Below, in pieces: positions 11,274-15,342 of a stretch of DNA of 15,342 nucleotides. The notes below the pieces were generated by a model that saw only the letters and a list, made by a program, of their open reading frames with translations, had not been told where the DNA came from and ran no database searches. The DNA lies in contig NZ_JALFCU010000092.1 of NCBI RefSeq assembly GCF_022771645.1, positions 1 through 15,342 of the forward strand, given 5' to 3'. The translations under genes and the position numbers were made by a program. How positions within the stretch are numbered: the stretch's first letter is position 1; each line of letters begins with the position of its first letter. Origin of the DNA: Selenomonas sp. GTDB taxonomy: Bacteria > Bacillota > Negativicutes > Selenomonadales > Selenomonadaceae.

Positions 11274-13682
11274 ATGGCAAAACGCGGACAGAAAATTGAT
11301 GAGCTCTATCTGAGTCTCGGGCTCGACATCGCCCAGCTGCAGCTCGACTTCGACACAGCGGGCAAGACCGTCTCGCAGGCGATGGCGCGGCTGAACAGCA
11401 AGGAAACCCGGCTGAAGCTCCGCATGGACATCGACCTCGCAAAACTCGAGGGCGCAGGCACGGAGCTCGACAAGCTCAAAGTCAAATACGAGGCGATCAA
11501 CCGCCAGCTGGATGTCCAGAAGCAGAAAGAGCAAGTCCTCGCCGCCGTCCTGAAAGATGCGCAGAAGACGAGCGGCATGGACAGCGGCGCGGCGAGCCGT
11601 GCGGAAACGAACCTCCTGAAGCAGCAGCGCATCGTCGCGCAGACGGAAGCGGAACTGCGCAGGCTCGGCAAGGAATACGCGAACGTCGGCCAGCAGATGA
11701 ATGCAGCAGGCCGTCAGGCGGGGACGTTCGGCGCACGGATGCAGCGTGGCATCGCGCAGGCGCATACGGGGCTCACGAAACTCTCGAACGGCTTTTCCCT
11801 GCTCAACGCAAAGACTGCCGCTGTCATGGCGGCGCTCTCGACGGGCGCATCGGGAAACGACACGACGGCGGCGCTCGAGCGTTTCGGCGTCACGATTCAA
11901 GACCAGCAAGGAAACTTGCTCCCGTTGAACGAGCAGTTAGCGCAACTCGCGAAAGGCTACCAGTACGCCGTCGACATGGGGCAGGAGGAAGCCTACACCG
12001 CCGAAGTCCTCGGAGCGCGTGGCGCGGCGCTCGTGCCGCTCCTCGAACAATACCAAGACCTCATGCAGATCTCGGCGAACGTCCAGACCACGGGGCTGCT
12101 CAATCCCGAAGAGAGCCACAAGACGTGGCTCGAATGGAAGCAGATGGAAATGGAGCTCGGCCAGCTGAAAGGCGCGATTGGTGCGGCGCTGCTGCCCGTC
12201 TCGAAAGAGCTCATGCCTGAAGTGACGGAGGCGTTCCGCGCCCTCGTGCAGGAAATCTCCGAGCACAAGGACGATATCAAGGAAGCCATCCTCGGCTGGG
12301 GCACGGCGCTCAAAGGCGTGGCGGAGATTGCGACGTTTGTCGGCGAGCAGATCAAGAAGGTCAGCGACCACGCCAAGGCGAACGCATGGCTCGTGCAGAA
12401 CCATCCGATGGCCGGACCGCTCATCGGCCTGCCGTTCATCGGCGGGGCCGTGCTCGACGAGATGTATGGCGATGAGTACCAAGCGTATCTTAAAGAGCAG
12501 GAAGCGCTCAAAGAGAAAGAAAAGGCCGAGAAGAAAGCCACCGACGCTGCGAAGGACAACAAGAACGCCGCGTTCGAGAACGCGACGGCGGCGAAGCGGC
12601 GTGCCGAAGCGGAAAAGCAGGCCGCGAAAGCGACGGAAGAAGCGGCGAAAGCGAATGATGAGCTGACGGAAAGCCTCTACACGCTCACGCACAATGAGCT
12701 TGAAGCGTCGCTCCACGCCGTGGACAAGGAAATCGAGCAGTTCCGTGCGAAAGGCGCAGACGTCAATCTGCTCGACGAATACAAGGTCGCGAAGCAGGCG
12801 AAAATCTACGAGGATTTCCAACGGAACGTCGTGGACGCGACGCAGGCGATTTACCGCACTGACCTCGAAAACAAGCTCGCGAATATCGACCGCGAGGCCG
12901 CGGCCTACCGCCAGAAAGGGCTCGACGAAGTCAGCGCGACCGAGTGGGCCGAGGCCAGCAAGGCGCAGGTTATGCAGGCGTTCGAAAGCGACGTCGCGTC
13001 GAAGGTTGATGCCGTCTGGAAGACGGAACTCCAGAACCGATTGGATGACATCGAGCGCGAGAAGCAGGCGTGGATGCAGAAGGGGCTCGACGAGGTCAAG
13101 GCGACCCAATGGGCAGAGAAGGAAAAACTCGACGCGAAGCGCAATGCCGCGCTGCAAGTGCTCCAGTCGCAGAAAGAAGAATTTCGCGCCTACCTCGAGG
13201 GCGGGCAGCGCGGCCTTGCAGACTATTACAAAAAGGCGCACGGCTTCACGATGGATGACCTCCAGATGACGCCGGAGCAGCTGGCCGGCTTCCAGCAAGC
13301 GCGGCAGACTATGCTCGAAAACCTTTTGCCGAACTTTCGTGACCCTGCCGTCATCCAGCGCGAACGCGAAGCCTGGGAAGAGCAGTATCGGGCGAACATG
13401 GAAGCGAATGGCTACGCGCAGGCGATGGACGGGACATTCCAGCCTATGGCGCGGGCGATGGACAGGCTGGCCGACGCGCCAATCGCGCAGGGCGGCGCAG
13501 ACACACCAGCCCAGCCGACCGTGACGGACAACCGCCAAGTGACGGTGCAAGTCAGCATCGAAAACGCGGTCACGGCGGACAACGAGGGGATGCGTTACCT
13601 CGCCGACCAGGTGGCCGACCGCATCGAGCCGGCCGTCAAGCAAGCGCTAGGAGATGGTGAAAATACATATCGCGATTGGTGA
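11274..13682 (+). CDS. Tape measure protein
   Basis: An 802-residue tape measure protein, which sets tail length and is ejected with the DNA. The first 150 residues are coiled-coil (DKLKVKYEAINRQLDVQKQK; RAETNLLKQQRIVAQTEAEL). The middle has the family-typical Ala-rich segment around residues 230-330 (TAEVLGARGAALVPLLEQY) and a hydrophobic patch (GPLIGLPFIGGAV). The C-terminal half is a long charged helix containing three tandem 55-residue repeats (residues 476-640). The length is moderate; at about 1.5 angstrom per residue it would predict a tail of about 120 nm. The ATG has no good ribosome-binding site and follows the T-extension stop by one base, so translation is probably coupled. Confidence 0.95.
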   Translation: MAKRGQKIDELYLSLGLDIAQLQLDFDTAGKTVSQAMARLNSKETRLKLRMDIDLAKLEGAGTELDKLKVKYEAINRQLDVQKQKEQVLAAVLKDAQKTSGMDSGAASRAETNLLKQQRIVAQTEAELRRLGKEYANVGQQMNAAGRQAGTFGARMQRGIAQAHTGLTKLSNGFSLLNAKTAAVMAALSTGASGNDTTAALERFGVTIQDQQGNLLPLNEQLAQLAKGYQYAVDMGQEEAYTAEVLGARGAALVPLLEQYQDLMQISANVQTTGLLNPEESHKTWLEWKQMEMELGQLKGAIGAALLPVSKELMPEVTEAFRALVQEISEHKDDIKEAILGWGTALKGVAEIATFVGEQIKKVSDHAKANAWLVQNHPMAGPLIGLPFIGGAVLDEMYGDEYQAYLKEQEALKEKEKAEKKATDAAKDNKNAAFENATAAKRRAEAEKQAAKATEEAAKANDELTESLYTLTHNELEASLHAVDKEIEQFRAKGADVNLLDEYKVAKQAKIYEDFQRNVVDATQAIYRTDLENKLANIDREAAAYRQKGLDEVSATEWAEASKAQVMQAFESDVASKVDAVWKTELQNRLDDIEREKQAWMQKGLDEVKATQWAEKEKLDAKRNAALQVLQSQKEEFRAYLEGGQRGLADYYKKAHGFTMDDLQMTPEQLAGFQQARQTMLENLLPNFRDPAVIQREREAWEEQYRANMEANGYAQAMDGTFQPMARAMDRLADAPIAQGGADTPAQPTVTDNRQVTVQVSIENAVTADNEGMRYLADQVADRIEPAVKQALGDGENTYRDW
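12699..13193 (+). repeat. Three tandem 165-bp (55-codon) repeats inside the tape measure gene
   Basis: Units begin at Leu codons 12699, 12864 and 13029, exactly 165 bases apart. The shared pattern is LExxLxxID(R/K)E, then a Q-K-G-L-D-E-V stretch and an acidic WAE segment; the second and third units are closest (RQKGLDEVSATEWAEASK and MQKGLDEVKATQWAEKEK). The first unit is the most diverged. Such repeats extend the coiled rod in fixed steps. Confidence 0.85.
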
Positions 13683-13998
13683 CATCACGACGCTCGACAC
13701 GGAAAACTGGCAGGTCGTTCCCGATGACCGCCAGCAGACCGTGGAGATCGTCGGCGGCGTAGCCGTGCAAGATTTCGGCCACGTCGCGGCGGGGGACAAG
13801 ATTTCCTGCACCGTGCGCGTGCGGAAGCGCGACTTTGACACGCTCGTCGGTTACTGGGACAAGCGCACGCCCGTCACGGTGACGGACGAGGCGGGCATCG
13901 TCTGGAAAAACGTGCGCGTCGTGGTCAAGAGCTACGAATACGTGCCGCGCTTTTCGTCAAAAGCCGTGCAGGCAAGTTTGGAATTTTGGAGGGTATGA
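13654..13998 (+). CDS. Small phage tail-associated protein, unknown (114 aa)
   Basis: A 114-residue beta-rich protein (HIAIGDITTLDTENWQVVPD; VGGVAVQDFGHVAAGDKISC; VWKNVRVVVKSYEYVPRF). No family is recognised. It follows the tape measure gene with a 29-base overlap in another frame, so it belongs to the tail operon. The start is the ATG at 13654 or the adjacent GTG at 13657; AGGAG at 13649-13653 is closer to ideal for the GTG. In many siphophages this position holds the distal tail protein, but the size and sequence do not match. It may be a tail-tip or tube-end component. Confidence 0.78.
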   Translation: MVKIHIAIGDITTLDTENWQVVPDDRQQTVEIVGGVAVQDFGHVAAGDKISCTVRVRKRDFDTLVGYWDKRTPVTVTDEAGIVWKNVRVVVKSYEYVPRFSSKAVQASLEFWRV

Positions 13999-13999
13999 A

Positions 14000-14437
14000 A
14001 TGGCAGACCTCATTCAGATTTACACGAACAATCCCACGGTGCTGGGGACGGACGGCACGCTCGTCTCGAGCGGCACGGGCCTTGCGCCCATCTCGGTATC
14101 ACTTGACGCCGCGAAGGAAGAGCAGAAAGCCATCAAGTGCGCCCTGCGCGTCCCGACCGGCTACAAGCAGCAGGGCAGCATCACGCTGAAATTCACAGGA
14201 GACACAGCGAGCCTGTGGAAAATCGCGCAAGGCTACGACGAGACGGATGCGGCAAAGGCTCTCACGAGCCTTGCGTGGAAGGACGAGATTGAGATTGCGG
14301 AGGGTGCGGAGGTTCACACGAATTACGTGTTCTGGGTGCGGGCGGGCTGCTCGAAAGACGAGCGCCCGCAGAGCGACACAAGCGTCAAATTGCAGGCTGA
14401 GGGCACGATCGTCGTGGACGAGGAGGCGGGCACGTGA
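14000..14437 (+). CDS. Small beta-rich tail protein, unknown (145 aa)
   Basis: A 145-residue, predominantly beta protein with many Thr/Ser and Gly (YTNNPTVLGTDGTLVSSG; KQQGSITLKFTGDTASLW; HTNYVFWVRAGCSKDE). It could be an immunoglobulin-like decoration or tail-tip protein; no catalytic motif is seen. The ATG at 14000 has GGAGGG 6 bases upstream. It lies one base after the previous stop, and its stop overlaps the next gene by 4 bases (GTGA). Context makes it a tail component. Confidence 0.78.
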   Translation: MADLIQIYTNNPTVLGTDGTLVSSGTGLAPISVSLDAAKEEQKAIKCALRVPTGYKQQGSITLKFTGDTASLWKIAQGYDETDAAKALTSLAWKDEIEIAEGAEVHTNYVFWVRAGCSKDERPQSDTSVKLQAEGTIVVDEEAGT

Positions 14438-15202
14438 GCTTCAAGTATTACAATCCGGGCTATCCGAATTTATTCGACACGGCGGGCGGGACGTCCGTGA
14501 CGGACACCGCGCTCAGCCGGACGGGCGTGTCCTTTTGGCAGGCGAGCAGCAGCTTGCAAAGCATCAAGTTCAAGTCCATACCGCAGGAAATCTTTTGCAA
14601 GTTTGATTTTTTCCTTCACTACGATGAGCAGAGCGACACGGACTATGATATTTACGTCCGGACGAGCTGGCCGTATTCTGGCGTTGCTATCTCGAAAACG
14701 AACCGCTACAGCAAGCTCATCGCCTATGTGAGCGGGGATGACACGCAGATTATTTCCACGAGGGATGAATTTGAATTTCAGAACACGACGCACCTCATCC
14801 GCAACCAAGTCAACTCGATTTTTTTCCACTTCAAGCTGTCTGACGATGCCGGCACGTATGAGCTCTATGCGAATGGCATGAAACTCAAGGAATCCACGGG
14901 AAGGGTTTCATTGCAAAGTTCGCCGTATCTGACGTTTGCAAGCACGAAAGCCGTCGCGCCGCTCTCTGGCATCATCCTGTCGGACACGGCGTTCGATCGT
15001 CGCGAAAGCATCCTGCGGTTGCCGACGAGCGGCATCGAGACGGACATGAAGGCAAACGAGGACGGCACGTACACGGCAAGTGCGGCGGGGCAGACGCTCT
15101 TGCAGACCGTCGACGCTGCGGCGATGGTGGATGCTTACGGCGGCGCGTCGAAGGTGACGGGCTTCCTCACCGTGGCCTATCCCGCCTATCGGACGGAAGA
15201 CG
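14434..15202 (+). pseudogene. Tail fibre/receptor-binding-like protein, truncated by an insertion sequence
   Basis: The frame starts at GTG 14434 (AGGAGG upstream) and gives 256 native residues. It then runs into an insertion element at 15203 that adds GKCLIT and a stop at 15222. The first 200 residues are beta-rich with aromatic, Ser and Thr content (FDFFLHYDEQSDTDYDIYVR; DAGTYELYANGMKLKES), resembling a concanavalin/laminin-G-like lectin fold such as occurs in receptor-binding tail proteins. The rest of the protein is beyond the window. The function is inferred from fold impression and place after the tape measure and small tail genes. The interruption itself is supported by the sequence of the element end. 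Confidence 0.75.
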
Positions 15203-15237
15203 GTAAGTGCCTAATAACATGACGTACCCAAACGCAG

Positions 15238-15278
15238 AAAAATCCCCATCGACACCTAAACGGCGTATCGATGGGGAT
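15238..15278 (-). terminator. Terminator of the IS transposase gene
   Basis: ATCCCCATCGA (15242-15252) pairs with TCGATGGGGAT (15268-15278) around a 15-base loop, an 11-bp perfect stem. On the reverse strand five T residues follow (15242-15238), so it terminates transcription coming from the right, just inside the element end. Confidence 0.78.
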
Positions 15279-15283
15279 GGGAT

Positions 15284-15342
15284 TCACGCTTTGCAGTTGT
15301 CTTGTGCCCCATTGCTCCACGGCATCCAGCCTTCGAGCATTT
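15284..15342 (-). CDS. IS66-type transposase (TnpC), C-terminal 18 residues
   Basis: On the reverse strand the frame reads MLEGWMPWSNGAQDNCKA and stops at TGA (15286-15284). The MPWS stretch followed by a late Cys resembles the C-terminus of IS66 TnpC transposases (a PW-S/N pattern), and the stop lies about 80 bases inside the element end, as expected for tnpC. The rest of the gene, and any tnpA and tnpB, lie to the right of the window. With so few residues the family is only a probable call. Confidence 0.55.
   Translation of the reverse strand, partial: MLEGWMPWSNGAQDNCKA

Larger units (their letters stand above)
15203..15342 (-). mobile_element. IS66-family insertion sequence, one end (partial)
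   Basis: The element begins GTAAGTGCCTAATAACATGA at 15203. IS66-family elements start with GTAA and duplicate 8 bp of target; the 8 bases before it, GGAAGACG (15195-15202), are the predicted duplication. Inside come a reverse-strand terminator and the last codons of a reverse-strand transposase gene. The family call rests on the terminal sequence and transposase C-terminus as I recall them, without a search. Confidence 0.68.

Noticed and set aside
11937..13643. A 568-codon reverse-strand open frame opposite the tape measure gene
   Set aside because: Mirror of Glu/Lys/Ala-rich forward codons, giving Leu/Arg/Phe-rich sequence with no recognisable domain; the forward tape measure gene explains it.
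15203..15222. GKCLIT as the natural C-terminus of the tail protein
   Set aside because: These codons come from the insertion element terminus that starts with GTAAG at 15203.

Overview
The window is part of a tailed-phage genome (siphovirus-type, HK97-like head), most likely an integrated prophage of a GC-rich Gram-positive-lineage anaerobe (Firmicutes). The strong AAAGGAG/GGAGG ribosome-binding sites, tight gene packing, phi13-type major tail protein and an IS66-like element would fit a Selenomonas/Mitsuokella-type Negativicute. That host guess is inference; nothing in the window fixes the species.

Layout. 1-55 is the C-terminal end of an unknown gene, followed by two tandem RNA hairpins and a gamma-glutamylcyclotransferase-like gene (149-580). 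630-1930 is an accessory region of three small genes, each driven by a copy of the same roughly 50-70 bp promoter block. The two inner junctions also share the same terminator, so the unit is [terminator-promoter-leader-small gene]. A good intrinsic terminator at 1905-1930 closes this region. The terminase large subunit follows (1977-3578), then a fourth copy of the promoter block with another small gene (3681-4010). A convergent terminator hairpin separates that gene from a reverse-strand AbiEi/AbiEii type IV toxin-antitoxin operon (5499-4070). Its promoter carries a perfect 11-bp inverted repeat flanking the -10 box.

From 5576 the forward morphogenesis operon runs almost without gaps: portal, ClpP-like prohead protease, HK97-fold major capsid, gp6-like connector, head-tail joining protein, HK97 gp10-like protein, tail completion protein, phi13-type major tail protein, tail assembly chaperone G with a -1 frameshifted T extension (slippery GGGAAAG, as in lambda), tape measure protein with three 55-residue tandem repeats, and two small beta-rich tail proteins. 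The next tail gene, probably a receptor-binding or fibre-like protein, is cut after codon 256 by an IS66-like insertion sequence. The end of that element and the last 18 codons of its reverse-strand transposase finish the window.

Together these are head and tail assembly genes with independently transcribed accessory genes (the small cassettes and AbiE) placed around the terminase gene. The repeated promoter cassettes and the autoregulated AbiE operon are probably expressed from the prophage while the late genes are silent. The IS insertion suggests this prophage copy no longer makes a normal tail tip.
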